Part shown: piece after piece, positions 33,098-42,298 of the stretch
Position numbering within the stretch: position 1 is the stretch's first letter
How the letters are laid out: each line of letters starts with the position of its first letter
DNA from: Tautonia sociabilis
GTDB lineage: Bacteria > Planctomycetota > Planctomycetia > Isosphaerales > Isosphaeraceae
Direction: 5' to 3'
DNA: 64,000 nt
Assembly (NCBI RefSeq): GCF_003977685.1
Contig: NZ_RYZH01000014.1
Coordinates: forward strand, 1 to 64,000
Program-made: the position numbers and the translations under genes
Notes under the pieces: model-generated
Told to the model about the DNA's origin: nothing
The model's database searches: none
Seen by the model: only the letters and a program-made list of their open reading frames with translations

Positions 33098-33637
33098 AGG
33101 ATTCCGGCGGGAGGTGATGTCCGCCGCACCGATCGTTCGCCGCCAAGCTTGCGGAACCATCGAATGGATCAAGGCTTCCGGAGAATCCAGGAGCCCGGGT
33201 TGCGGGGCCGAGCCGGGCAATCGACCCCGGCCGGGCCCCTCCCCTCCCTCGGAGAACCGGCCTCCCCTGCTCAAGCCGGGGGGGGCCCGGGCCGGGGCGG
33301 GAATGACGGGCTCGAGGATTCTCTCGGAGGGCATGTCTTCCGAGTCTTGTGCATTTGGCCCATTCCTGACCGATCCCGCAGATTGCGCACGTTCGAATTG
33401 GTCGGAACTGGCCTCCGAGAAAAGGGGTTATGGACTAGGTAAATTGTTGAAGAATGGCAATTTCCTGGCTATGCTTCCGGACAGGAGGCGAGCCAGCCCG
33501 AGCCGCACCGGGAGTGTCGATGGAGCCACCCGACGGGGGTGATGGCCCCTTCGACTGGAGGGGTGCCGGGGGCCGGACGTCGCAGGCCGAGTTCTGTCCT
33601 TCCTGTCGTGATGCACCTGCCTTGAGGAGCCCGCGCG
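33098..33637. other. Intergenic region with a candidate promoter; no gene seen
   Basis: About 540 bases without a convincing gene. The right half is less GC-rich and contains a TTGAAG - 17 bases - TATGCT promoter-like pair at 33447-33475. Confidence 0.45.
33447..33475 (+). promoter_or_regulatory. Sigma-70-like promoter upstream of the alpha/beta-hydrolase-fold gene
   Basis: TTGAAG (33447-33452), a 17-base spacer, then TATGCT (33470-33475), in a locally AT-enriched stretch. It points at the gene starting at 33638. This is the best -35/-10 pair noticed in the window. Confidence 0.45.
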
Positions 33638-34438
33638 ATGCACCAGGAACGCCGGACGCCCGGCCCGATCGAGCGCGAGCGGTCGTCCGGGGACGCGATG
33701 GGGCCGGACCCCAACGCCGAGGCGACCTTTGTCCCGCACCGGTACGAGCCAAATTACGCCTACCCGCTGCTGGTGCTGCTCCACCGCCGGGGGGGGGATG
33801 AGCAGCAGCTCGTCGACGCGATGCCGACGATGAGCTGGCGGAATTACGTCGGGCTTGGCCTTCGGGGGCCCGAGGCCCTGACCCGGGGAGGCCGGCCCGC
33901 CGGGTTCGACTGGGGGCCGGCGTTCCGGCATCCCCGACGGCGCCCCGGCCCTCAGTGGGAGGAGCCGGAGCCCTCGGGGCTAATCTCCCGGGTGATGGCC
34001 GGCGGCCCGGCCGACCCGGTCGATGCGATCGAGGACGCCCTGTTCGCCGGTGTCCGCCGCACGATGCGGGCGCTTCATGTCCATTCCGAGCGGATCTTCC
34101 TGGTCGGCATCGGAGAGGGGGCGGCGGTCGCCTACCGGATCGGCCTGAGCCATCCGGATCGGTTCGCGGGCGTGGTGGCGATCAACGGCTGGATCCCTCG
34201 AGGGTTCCGGCCCCTGGCTCGGTGGCACGAGTGCCGGTCGCTCCGGATCCTGGCCCTCCACGGCCTCTGGAACGCCCGAGCCCCGCTGCAGGACGCCCGC
34301 AAGGACGTGGCGATGCTCCGCAACGCCGGGCTCCGCGTCGGCTTCCGCGGCTACGAGTCGGCCCGGGCGATCACCCCGATGATGCTCTCGGACATCGACT
34401 CCTGGCTGATCGACCAGTGCACGGCGCCGGTTGATTGA
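33638..34438 (+). CDS. Alpha/beta-hydrolase fold protein with missing catalytic triad
   Basis: A 266-residue protein related to the phospholipase/carboxylesterase (Est/LypA-like) family. YPLLVLLHRRGGDEQQLVD (about 42-60) is the first strand and oxyanion region. The nucleophile elbow reads VGIGEGAA (156-163) with Gly159 where Ser belongs. The acid loop reads LHGLWNARAP (208-217) with Asn212 where Asp belongs. The histidine region reads YESARAI with Arg243 where His belongs. All three catalytic positions are therefore changed, implying a non-hydrolytic role such as binding or regulation. The ATG follows GAGGAG. The protein is otherwise full length. Confidence 0.7.
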   Translation: MHQERRTPGPIERERSSGDAMGPDPNAEATFVPHRYEPNYAYPLLVLLHRRGGDEQQLVDAMPTMSWRNYVGLGLRGPEALTRGGRPAGFDWGPAFRHPRRRPGPQWEEPEPSGLISRVMAGGPADPVDAIEDALFAGVRRTMRALHVHSERIFLVGIGEGAAVAYRIGLSHPDRFAGVVAINGWIPRGFRPLARWHECRSLRILALHGLWNARAPLQDARKDVAMLRNAGLRVGFRGYESARAITPMMLSDIDSWLIDQCTAPVD

Positions 34439-34786
34439 TCCGGGATCGCGGCGGCGGAGCGAGGCCGAGGCCCTCCCCGCCGCTCGGGCCGGTCCTGCCC
34501 GGTCCTCCGAGGGATCGACCCGAGCGTCCGATCGAGCGGTCGGTTCCCGATCGCGGTTCGAGATGAGTCCGGGACCGGCGCGTCGAGTTGGGGGCCGGGC
34601 GGCGATCGTCGTCCGTGGGCCGCTCGGATCGATTTTCGACACGGGGGACGGTGGCGGGGGCTCGGCCTCTGGCCATCGCGTCTCGAAGATCGCGCCGCGA
34701 GGGACGGCGACGGCGGGTAGAATGGGGCCTCGAGGATGATGAGGCCCAACACCGGGCCGATCCGGGGAGCCGCAGGGAGTCGATCC
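34439..34786. other. Intergenic region upstream of purD
   Basis: About 350 bases with no convincing gene; it contains the TAGAAT hexamer at 34718-34723. Confidence 0.4.
34718..34723 (+). promoter_or_regulatory. Candidate -10 element for purD
   Basis: TAGAAT, 69 bases upstream of the preferred purD start (15 bases upstream of an alternative ATG at 34739). No -35 match seen. Confidence 0.35.
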
Positions 34787-36313
34787 GTGAACGTCCTGGT
34801 CATCGGCAAGGGGGGGCGCGAGCACGCGCTCTGCTGGAAGCTCGGGCAGTCTCCCCGGGTGAAGACGGTCTACTGCGCCCCGGGCAACGCCGGCACGGCC
34901 CGGGACGCCGAGAATGTGCCGATCGACCCGAAAGACTCAAAGGAGCTGGTGCGCTTCGCCAAGGCGCGGGACGTGGGGCTGACGGTCGTTGGGCCGGAGG
35001 AGCCGCTGGTCAACGGCCTGGTCGACGCGTTCCAGCGCGAGGGGCTGCGCATCTTCGGCCCGAGGAAGGACGCGGCGGAGCTGGAGGGAAGCAAGATCTT
35101 CGCCAAGGAGCTGATGAGGCAGGCCGGCATCCCCACGGCCGAGTTCCGCGTCTTCCGAGGAGCCCCCGACGCCGAGCAGTTCATCCTCTCCCGGGAGGTC
35201 GCCCTGACGCTCCGCCCCCGGGGACGAACCCCGGTGCGGGGGACGCAGCACTGCCGCACGGCGGCAGAGGCGATCGCGGCGATCGAGGCGATCCTCGACC
35301 CCCGGGAGGTGCTCGTCCCCGGCTCGGCCGAGGTGGAGATCGACGAGCGGGGCAAGCGGCGGTCGTTCAAGACGATCGAGGAGGCCCGGCGCTACGTCCT
35401 CTCCCGGCCGATCGGGCTGGTGATCAAGGCCGACGGCCTGGCGGCGGGCAAGGGGGTGGCCGTCTGCAAGGATCTGGGAGAGGCGCTGGATGCGATCGAT
35501 CAGATCATGGTCCGCCGAGAATTCGGCCGAGCCGGCGACCGCGTCCTGATCGAGGAGCGGCTCGACGGCGTGGAGGCCAGCGTCCTGGCGCTGACCGACG
35601 GCCGGACGATCATCCCGCTGGAGTCGAGCCAGGACCACAAGCGCGCTTATGATGGCGACGAGGGCCCGAACACCGGAGGCATGGGGGCGTACTCTCCCGC
35701 GACGGTGCTCACTCCCGAGCTGATGGCCGAGGTCGAGCGGGAGATCCTCGTGCCGGTGGTGCATGCGATGAAGCGCTCCCGGCGCGCCTTTCGAGGCGTG
35801 CTGTACGCGGGGATCATGCTCACGCACCAGGGGCCGAAGGTGCTGGAGTTCAACGTCCGCTTCGGCGACCCGGAGATCCAGGCGATCCTGATGCGGCTGC
35901 GGTCGGATCTGCTCGACGCCCTGGAGGCGGTCGTCGACGAGCGGCTCGACACGATCACCCTGGACTGGGATCCGAGGCCCAGCGTCACCGTGGTGATGGC
36001 CGCCGAGGGATACCCCGGCCCTTACGAGCGGGGCCGGCCGATCAACGGGCTGGACGAAGCCGACCGGATCGAGGGGGTGAAGGTCTTCCACGCCGGCACG
36101 ACGACCCGGAACGAGCCGCAAGGCCCCCGGATCGTCACCGACGGCGGCCGGGTGCTGAACGTGACCGCCATCGGCGAGACGGTCGCCGAGGCGAGGGAGC
36201 GGGCCTATCGCGCCGCCTCCTCCATCCGGTTCACCGGCGGCTGGTTCCGGCACGACATCGCCGACCGGGCCCTCAACCCCAAGGCCTCCTCCGGAGAGGA
36301 CGAGACGGCCTGA
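34787..36313 (+). CDS. purD: Phosphoribosylamine-glycine ligase (GAR synthetase), enlarged
   Basis: A 508-residue ATP-grasp enzyme of purine synthesis that joins glycine to 5-phosphoribosylamine. The N-terminus is VNVLVIGKGGREHALCWKLG; the ATP-grasp core has KADGLAAGKGVAV (about 214-226), DHKRAYDGDEGPNTGGMGAY and EFNVRFGDPE. PurD is usually 420-440 residues. The excess is an insertion of about 70 residues (roughly 125-205) between VFRG and VIKADG, at the entry of the ATP-grasp domain. The GTG at 34787 follows AGGGAG and begins at the family N-terminus; in-frame ATGs at 34736-34739 add an unconserved extension. Confidence 0.92.
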   Translation: MNVLVIGKGGREHALCWKLGQSPRVKTVYCAPGNAGTARDAENVPIDPKDSKELVRFAKARDVGLTVVGPEEPLVNGLVDAFQREGLRIFGPRKDAAELEGSKIFAKELMRQAGIPTAEFRVFRGAPDAEQFILSREVALTLRPRGRTPVRGTQHCRTAAEAIAAIEAILDPREVLVPGSAEVEIDERGKRRSFKTIEEARRYVLSRPIGLVIKADGLAAGKGVAVCKDLGEALDAIDQIMVRREFGRAGDRVLIEERLDGVEASVLALTDGRTIIPLESSQDHKRAYDGDEGPNTGGMGAYSPATVLTPELMAEVEREILVPVVHAMKRSRRAFRGVLYAGIMLTHQGPKVLEFNVRFGDPEIQAILMRLRSDLLDALEAVVDERLDTITLDWDPRPSVTVVMAAEGYPGPYERGRPINGLDEADRIEGVKVFHAGTTTRNEPQGPRIVTDGGRVLNVTAIGETVAEARERAYRAASSIRFTGGWFRHDIADRALNPKASSGEDETA

Positions 36314-36741
36314 GGCCCCGCCCCGGTCGGCCGTCGACCAACGATCCGATCAGGGTGAGATTCGATCCCGCGGGCCGGATCGCCGAGCAGGGCGGTTTGG
36401 TCTGGCCAGGACGGCTCGTCGTCCCGGAGCCGGGACGGTCGGATTCCATGCCCCCGGTTCTTTCTTCGGCTGCCGATCTGGCAGCCCGTCCGCGAGGCAT
36501 GCCGTGATTGCTGTCTCTGCTGCCATTCTTGCAGGTCCGGGGCGGGGAGTCGCGGTCGGGGAGACGATCTCCGCGATCGGCTTGATCGCTCCGAAGTCCG
36601 GTGAGAAACGGAGGTTAAGTGCGATTCGTCGAGGTCAGTGGGCGGGCCGGAGCCCCTTGGCATGATTGATGCTCCGCTGCGCCGCTTAAGGTTCAGGACC
36701 TTCGACTGCGGCACGTCGTTGGAGTGGAGAGGCCGACGGGG
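36314..36741. other. Intergenic region upstream of the Hsp20 pair
   Basis: About 430 bases without a gene. Heat-shock promoter or CIRCE elements were looked for and not recognised. A few TCTGCTGCC-like octamers near 36513 resemble the repeat units before mfd. Confidence 0.35.
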
Positions 36742-37179
36742 ATGGGCGGGTTGCAATGGCAAGGGCAGTGGGATCCTTTCCGGGAGATCCGCCAGGAGGT
36801 TGGTCGGCTGCTGGGCAACATCGAGACGATGAGCCTGCGGGTCCCGAGGCCGTTCCCGGCGATCAATCTGTACGACGAGGGGGATCGGTACTACCTGACG
36901 GCCGAGCTGCCGGGGATCTCGGCCTCGGAGATCGACCTGGGGATCGCCGGGCAGACCGTGACGATCCGGGGAGAGCGCCGTCGGCCGGAGGGGGTGCCCG
37001 AGGAGACCTACCGCAGGCAAGAGCGGCAGTTCGGCCGCTGGGCCCGGTCGGTGACATTCCCCGATCGGATCGACAGCGCCGGCGTCTCGGCCAGCTTCGC
37101 CCGGGGGATCCTCACGGTCGTCGTGCCTAAGAACGCCGACGCCCGGCCGAGGCAGATCGCCGTCTCGTCGGCCGAGTGA
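36742..37179 (+). CDS. Small heat-shock protein (Hsp20/alpha-crystallin)
   Basis: A 145-residue holdase chaperone. The alpha-crystallin domain spans about residues 40-135: FPAINLYDEGDRYYLTAELP, GISASEIDLGIAGQTVTIRG, RSVTFPDRIDSAGVSASF and the hallmark A-x-x-x-G-(I/V)-L-x-(I/V/L) as ARGILTVVVPK. The N-terminus WDPFREIRQEVGRLL is typical. The ATG at 36742 is preferred; an in-frame GTG at 36724 would add six residues. It forms a likely operon with a second Hsp20 gene 55 bases downstream. Confidence 0.9.
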   Translation: MGGLQWQGQWDPFREIRQEVGRLLGNIETMSLRVPRPFPAINLYDEGDRYYLTAELPGISASEIDLGIAGQTVTIRGERRRPEGVPEETYRRQERQFGRWARSVTFPDRIDSAGVSASFARGILTVVVPKNADARPRQIAVSSAE

Positions 37180-37234
37180 CCAGGCCGACGGTCCCCCGCA
37201 CTGGTTCCCCTTTCCCTGCGAGCGAGGCCCGATC

Positions 37235-37699
37235 ATGCCCGCCCCTGAGCTTCCGATCCGGGTCGCTGACGGCCGGGACGACGCCGACCGCGGCGACGGG
37301 CTCGAACAGGGCTTCCCGGCGCGATCGCCGCGGCCGATCCGGCCGGGCCCTTCTCCCGTCTTCCGGACGCCTCCGATCGACATTTTCGAGGAGCCCGGCG
37401 GGCTGGTCCTGCTGGCCGACCTGCCGGGATGCTCCGAGGACTCGGTGTCGATCGAGCTGGAGTCGAACTTGCTGACCCTCCGGGCCGAGGCCTCCCGGCC
37501 GGTCCCGGAGGGAGCGGGGCCGATGCTGGAGGAGGCCCCCCCCGGGCCCTTCCAGCGGACGTTCATCCTCAGCGACGAGGTCGACCGTTCCCGGATCTCG
37601 GCCGAGCTGAAGCACGGGGTGCTCCGCCTCCGGCTGCCGAAGGCCGAGCGGGCCAAGCCCCGACGGATCGAGATCCGGGGAATGGACGGTGAGGGATGA
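37235..37699 (+). CDS. Small heat-shock protein (Hsp20), divergent paralogue
   Basis: A 154-residue protein. The alpha-crystallin domain (about 45-145) has PPIDIFEEPGGLVLLADLPG, SIELESNLLTLRAEA, FQRTFILSDEVDRSRISAEL and KHGVLRLRLPKAERA, the conserved GVL motif. The N-terminus is proline/arginine-rich and differs from the upstream paralogue. Paired Hsp20 proteins can co-assemble; that is inference here. Confidence 0.88.
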   Translation: MPAPELPIRVADGRDDADRGDGLEQGFPARSPRPIRPGPSPVFRTPPIDIFEEPGGLVLLADLPGCSEDSVSIELESNLLTLRAEASRPVPEGAGPMLEEAPPGPFQRTFILSDEVDRSRISAELKHGVLRLRLPKAERAKPRRIEIRGMDGEG

Positions 37700-37846
37700 G
37701 CCCCCGGATCCGGGACGCGGCCCGGGCGTCGGCTTGATCCCCTCCGGCGAGATGGGCATGATGGGCAGCCTCGCCGCCTCGCCACGTGTGGTAGAGTCGT
37801 GCAAAGGCTCTCCTCCGTCCGTCGTCCGCCCGGAGCGCGTTTTCTC

Positions 37847-38029
37847 ATGGAGACCGAGAAGATCCTCTGCTTCGCGTCGATGATCGTCGCGGGGCTGGTG
37901 GCCTTGCTCTTTTTGCTCGACCTGATCCTCGGCATCTTCGGCCGGTACCTCGTCCTGGACATCTTGTTCGTCCTGGGCGCCGGCTTCGTGATCTGGCAGG
38001 GCATCGAGACGTACCGCGAACTCCGGTGA
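37847..38029 (+). CDS. Small two-helix membrane protein
   Basis: A 60-residue protein with hydrophobic segments at about residues 7-29 and 33-48 (CFASMIVAGLVALLFLLDLI and YLVLDILFVLGAGFVIW), ending in a charged tail GIETYRELR. The start METEKILC at 37847 is preferred over an upstream frame start that adds a non-hydrophobic leader. It sits alone in a gap between Hsp20 and the next membrane protein. Family and function are unknown. Confidence 0.65.
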   Translation: METEKILCFASMIVAGLVALLFLLDLILGIFGRYLVLDILFVLGAGFVIWQGIETYRELR

Positions 38030-38122
38030 CCGTCTGTCCGACCTCGCTCGGCGCGGTCAAGCTTGGGCCGCCCTCGGCGAATCGCCCCTCGGTGGATTCG
38101 TACCTTCCGAGGAGACCTCCGC

Positions 38123-39211
38123 ATGACGGATGAGGCGCCGGAGCGGACTCAACCCGGGAGACGACGGCGGCGCTGGCTGCTCGCCGCCTGGCTTCCCCTG
38201 GCCATCCTTGCGGGAATCCCGCTGCTCGTCTGGTGCTCGACTCCCCGATTCCGGCCTTCCCCGGTCCCCGAGCCGAACGGCTACGACGCGCTGCTCCGGG
38301 CCGCCCGGTCGATCCAGGGGCCGATCCCCAACCAGGGGGAGATCGGCTCCGCCTCGCTCGAGGAGCTGCGCTCCTGGGTCGAGGCCAACCTCGGTGCGCT
38401 CCGGGACGCCGATGAGGCCCTCGACCTGCCGAGCGGAGTCCCCCTGTCCTTCTCTCCGTCCGACGACGAGACGATCCTTGCCGACACCGGGGCCTTCCGG
38501 ATGCTCGGCCGCCTGATGCTGGCCGACGCGATCGTGGCGCATCAGGACGGGCGCGTCGCCGACTCGGCCCTCCGGTCGATCGCCTCCATCCGATTGGCCC
38601 GCCAGTCCAGCCGGAACGGCACCTCGATGCACTGGCTCACCGGAATGGCGATCGAGGACGGTTGCGGTCTCGAGGGGATCCGCCGGATTCGGGACGACCT
38701 CGATCCGGACCTGCGCCGGGAACTCCTCCGAAGGCTTCGGGAGTTCGAGGCCGATCGCCCCGACGTCGAGGAGGTGATCGCCCGGGACCGGGCCTGGGGA
38801 GAGGCCCGGCTCTCGAGGCGCACTCGCGTCGTCCTGAGGGTCGTCCCGTCCGTGAGACGGACGATGCAGGCCCTGGCCGTTCCGGCCTACGACGCGATGC
38901 GCGACGCGGATCGCCGGAACGCCGCGAGTCGCCGCCTGCTGATGATCGACCTGGCGATCCGATCGTACCGGGATCGGGTCGGCTCGCTTCCCGATCGGCT
39001 GGAGGATCTCGCTCCCGAAGAGCTCCCCTCGGTGCCGACCGATCCCTTCGCCGACGGTCCTCCGGTGGATCGCGTCCTCGACGGCGGGGACTCCTCCCAG
39101 TTGGATTCGGTCGGTCCCGAGGGCAAGGACGACGGCGGCGAGCGGTACCCGAAGGGAGAGGACTGGTCGAAGACGCCGGGAGACCTGGGCGTCGATCGTC
39201 CGGATCGGTGA
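38123..39211 (+). CDS. Single-pass membrane protein of unknown function
   Basis: A 362-residue protein: a short basic N-terminus, one transmembrane helix (RWLLAAWLPLAILAGIPLLV, about 17-36), then a mostly helical extracytoplasmic part with repeated arginine/leucine-rich segments. Near the C-terminus is DRVGSLPDRLEDLAPEELPS, a proline-containing stretch often seen in planctomycete membrane proteins that end in a pilin-like processed region. The ATG at 38123 follows GAGGAG. Function unknown. Confidence 0.7.
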   Translation: MTDEAPERTQPGRRRRRWLLAAWLPLAILAGIPLLVWCSTPRFRPSPVPEPNGYDALLRAARSIQGPIPNQGEIGSASLEELRSWVEANLGALRDADEALDLPSGVPLSFSPSDDETILADTGAFRMLGRLMLADAIVAHQDGRVADSALRSIASIRLARQSSRNGTSMHWLTGMAIEDGCGLEGIRRIRDDLDPDLRRELLRRLREFEADRPDVEEVIARDRAWGEARLSRRTRVVLRVVPSVRRTMQALAVPAYDAMRDADRRNAASRRLLMIDLAIRSYRDRVGSLPDRLEDLAPEELPSVPTDPFADGPPVDRVLDGGDSSQLDSVGPEGKDDGGERYPKGEDWSKTPGDLGVDRPDR

Positions 39212-39239
39212 GCTGGTGCCCGATCGATCAGGCGATCCA

Positions 39240-40817
39240 TCAGCCCGACGTGCTGGCCTTCTTGGCTGCCGTCGTCGAGGAGGCCCGGAGTGCCCGGAGC
39301 AGGCCGGGCCAGGAGTGCTCCTCGGCCTCGGCGGCGATCGGCCAGCCGAGGCGACGGGCGGCGTCGCTCGTCACGGGGCTGATGCTCGCCAGTCGGATCG
39401 AGCCGGAGGCGATCCGGGATCGGGCCGAGGGAGGCAGCAGGGCGTGGAGCCGCTCCGTGATGGCGGAGCTGGTCAGGGTGATCCAGTCGATCGCGCCGCG
39501 ATCGAGGCGCTGGAGCACGGTGTCGGGCAGGGCGTCGGCGTCGGCGTTGCGGTAGACGGGGATCTGCTCGACGATCGCCACCCGCTCCAGCTCGTCCTTC
39601 AGGACTGGCCGGCCGCGGTCGGCCCGGGCGAGCAGAACCCGACGGCCGGAGACGAGCGGTCGGAGTGCCTCGGCCAGCCCCTCGGAGCGGTAGGACCCGG
39701 GCACCAGGTCGGCCCTCAGGCGATACCCGGCCAGGGCCTCGGCCGTGGCCGGCCCGATGGCGGCGAGCTTCAGGCGGCCGAGGGCTCGGAGATCGAGGCC
39801 GAGGGCGGGCAGGCGGTCGAGGAAGTGGCGGACGCCGTTGCCGGAGGTGAAGACGAGCCAGTCGAAGGAGTCGAGCCGGGCGATGGCGTCGTCCATCGGA
39901 GCGGGGTCGTCGACCGGGAGGATCCGAACGGTCGGCGCCACCAGCACCTCGGCGCCGAGGGCCTCCAGGTCGGCGGCGGAGCGGTCGGCCTCGCCGATCG
40001 GGCGGGTCAGGAGAACGGATTGGCCGAAGAGGGGAAGGCGCTCGAACCAGGAGAGCGGCCCCCGGCGGTCAACGACCTCGCCGACGACGAGCAGGGCTGG
40101 CGAGCCGACGCGGTCCCCCGCCGAGCGCACCCGGTCGGGCAGGTCGAGCAGCGATCCGGAGACGGTGTGCTGGGAGGAGGTGGAACCGGAGCAGACCAGA
40201 GCGGCGGGGGTCTCGGGGGGCTTGCCCTGACGGACCAGCATCGAGCAGATGCCCGACAGGTGGCGGAAGCCCATGTAGAAGACGATCGTGCCGGGGAAGC
40301 TCGAGACGGCGGGCCAGTCGATCCGGTCGTCGGGGCCGCCGGGCTCGTTATGGCCGGTGAGGAAGGCGACGGCCGAGGAGGCGTCGCGGTGGGTGACGGG
40401 GATGCCGGCGTAGGAGGTGGCGCCGACTCCCGCGGTCACGCCGGGGATGATCCGGAACGGGATGCCGGCGGCCTGCAGCGCCTCGGCCTCCTCGGCCCCT
40501 CGGCCGAAGACGTAGGGGTCGCCCCCCTTGAGCCGGACGACGGCCTTCCCCTGCTGGGCCAGTCGGACGAGCAGGGCATTGATCTCGGGCTGCGGCACGG
40601 GGCACTTGCCGCGTCGCTTGCCGGCGAAGATGCGATCGGCGTCGGGGCGGGCGAGGTCGAGCAGGCGGTCCTGGATGAGGTGATCGTAGACGACCGCGTC
40701 GGCTCGGGCGATCGCCTCGGCGCCGGCCCGGGTGAGCAGGCCGGGGTCCCCCGGGCCGGCGCCGACGAGGGTCACCGTGCCAACGGGGATCGCTTCCGGG
40801 GCTGGAGGGGGGCTCAT
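39240..40817 (-). CDS. cobA-hemD: Fused uroporphyrinogen-III methyltransferase / synthase (CobA-HemD)
   Basis: A 525-residue bifunctional protein of tetrapyrrole synthesis. The N-terminal half is SAM-dependent uroporphyrinogen-III C-methyltransferase: [12 protein letters not shown] (18-29), [19 protein letters not shown] (96-107), [20 protein letters not shown]. It makes precorrin-2 for siroheme or cobalamin. From about residue 265 the sequence is uroporphyrinogen-III synthase: [20 protein letters not shown], then [32 protein letters not shown] and [12 protein letters not shown]. Fusion lets one protein make and methylate the macrocycle. It is co-oriented with the MFS gene 25 bases upstream. 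Confidence 0.93.
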   Translation of the reverse strand: MSPPPAPEAIPVGTVTLVGAGPGDPGLLTRAGAEAIARADAVVYDHLIQDRLLDLARPDADRIFAGKRRGKCPVPQPEINALLVRLAQQGKAVVRLKGGDPYVFGRGAEEAEALQAAGIPFRIIPGVTAGVGATSYAGIPVTHRDASSAVAFLTGHNEPGGPDDRIDWPAVSSFPGTIVFYMGFRHLSGICSMLVRQGKPPETPAALVCSGSTSSQHTVSGSLLDLPDRVRSAGDRVGSPALLVVGEVVDRRGPLSWFERLPLFGQSVLLTRPIGEADRSAADLEALGAEVLVAPTVRILPVDDPAPMDDAIARLDSFDWLVFTSGNGVRHFLDRLPALGLDLRALGRLKLAAIGPATAEALAGYRLRADLVPGSYRSEGLAEALRPLVSGRRVLLARADRGRPVLKDELERVAIVEQIPVYRNADADALPDTVLQRLDRGAIDWITLTSSAITERLHALLPPSARSRIASGSIRLASISPVTSDAARRLGWPIAAEAEEHSWPGLLRALRASSTTAAKKASTSG

Positions 40818-40842
40818 GGGAGGGCCTTCGCTTCGATCCGGG

Positions 40843-42099
40843 TCAGCAGGAGGCCGCCTCGCCGGGGCGGGAGATCGGTGGCGGGGCCGGCTCGACCGTC
40901 GGGGAGGGCTCGGCCGGGAAGGTCCGGCGTCGGGCCGGCTCGGGAAGCCTCAGGCAGGCCAGTCCGGCCAGCAGCGACGACGCGGCGAAGGTGCCGAAGG
41001 CGAGGTCCGGGCGGCCGATCCGCTCGCTGACGGCCATGATCCCCGCCACCAGGGCGCCGCCGAGGCCCCAGGTCACCCCCATCGTGATCGAGCTGGCGAT
41101 CCTCGGCCCCTCGGGCACGAGCTGCTGGCCGTAGCTGATGTAGACCGGAAGCCCCAGGCCGACGATCAGCCCCAGCCCTCCCGAGACGGCCACCATCCCC
41201 GCCCCGACCACCGCCGGGCAGGCGGCCAAGAGCGGAACCGTCACCATCGGCAAGAGCCAGAGCACGAGGCGCTCCCGGCGTCGGCTGACCAGGGCCGCGC
41301 AGGCCAGGCCCCCCAGGCCGATCCCGCCGAAGAAGGCGGCCTGGACCAGCCCGATCCGGTCGTTGCCCGCCCCCCTGGCCTCGAGCAGGAACGCCAGGGC
41401 GATCGGCGCTCCGGCCGCCGGCAAGGTGCGGAGGATGCCGACGCCCATCAGCGTCCCCAGCCGGCCCCCGCTGACGCTGAGCAGCTCGGGAAGGGCGGCC
41501 CCTCGGCCGGAGGAGGCCGGGTCGTGCTTCGGCGTGCTCGCCCGGAGCCAGGGGACGAGGATCGCCACCAGGGCGATCCCCCAGGAGACGTTCCAGGCGA
41601 GCATCGGCAGACCGTACCGCTCCGACATCCAGCCGCTGCCGAGCGGGCCGAGCGACTGGCCGAGGAAGCCCCCGGTGGCGAAGATCGACATCGCCCGGCT
41701 GCGCGACTCGGGCATCGCCTGGCCGACCGCCGCCGCCGCCTCCGGGTGGAAGGCCGCCACTCCGAGCCCTCCCAGGATCAGCAGCGCCCCGAGCGCCGGC
41801 AGCGACGCCGACAGCCCAACCGCCCCCATGCAGGAGATTCCCAGCAGCGGGCCGGCCCAGAGAAGCCAGCCTCCCCGATGGCGGTCCCCGAGATAGCCGA
41901 AGACGAGCTGGCTGGCGGAGGTCGTCAGGCTCCAGACGAGGAACGCCGCCTGGATCATCCCCGCCCCGCCGCCGAGCCGGACCTGCAGGTCGGGCCAGAG
42001 CGGGTGGACCGAGGCCGCGAAGGCGTCGACGATCAGGTGCACCACGGTCAAGACCGCCAGGAAGGCCACTCCGCCCGCCGTCGCCCCTCGGATGCTCAC
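40843..42099 (-). CDS. Major facilitator superfamily transporter, Fsr-like
   Basis: A 418-residue protein with about 12 hydrophobic segments. The first loop between helices 2 and 3 has [15 protein letters not shown], the MFS motif A region, and [13 protein letters not shown] is typical of the fosmidomycin-resistance (Fsr) subgroup. It is a likely drug or small-molecule efflux pump; the substrate is unknown. A GTG at 42099 with AAGGGGG upstream starts at the first helix; an ATG at 42228 would add a 43-residue hydrophilic leader and is considered less likely. It lies upstream of cobA-hemD in a probable two-gene operon, whose joint purpose is not obvious. Confidence 0.85.
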   Translation of the reverse strand: MSIRGATAGGVAFLAVLTVVHLIVDAFAASVHPLWPDLQVRLGGGAGMIQAAFLVWSLTTSASQLVFGYLGDRHRGGWLLWAGPLLGISCMGAVGLSASLPALGALLILGGLGVAAFHPEAAAAVGQAMPESRSRAMSIFATGGFLGQSLGPLGSGWMSERYGLPMLAWNVSWGIALVAILVPWLRASTPKHDPASSGRGAALPELLSVSGGRLGTLMGVGILRTLPAAGAPIALAFLLEARGAGNDRIGLVQAAFFGGIGLGGLACAALVSRRRERLVLWLLPMVTVPLLAACPAVVGAGMVAVSGGLGLIVGLGLPVYISYGQQLVPEGPRIASSITMGVTWGLGGALVAGIMAVSERIGRPDLAFGTFAASSLLAGLACLRLPEPARRRTFPAEPSPTVEPAPPPISRPGEAASC

Positions 42100-42298
42100 G
42101 AACGCCCCCTTCGCATCGAACCGGTTCGGGACCTGCCGTCTGACGAAAATGACCCGCCACCGCGATGGACACGGGGGCGGGCCGATCGGTTCTCCCCCAT
42201 GATAGCGGCGGCCGAGTCCGGCGGACAATCGGGGCGGCTTCGGCCCGGACGGGACGGGCCCCGCCGGAGTCGGCTCCGCTTGCGGGATCGGCGGGGAT

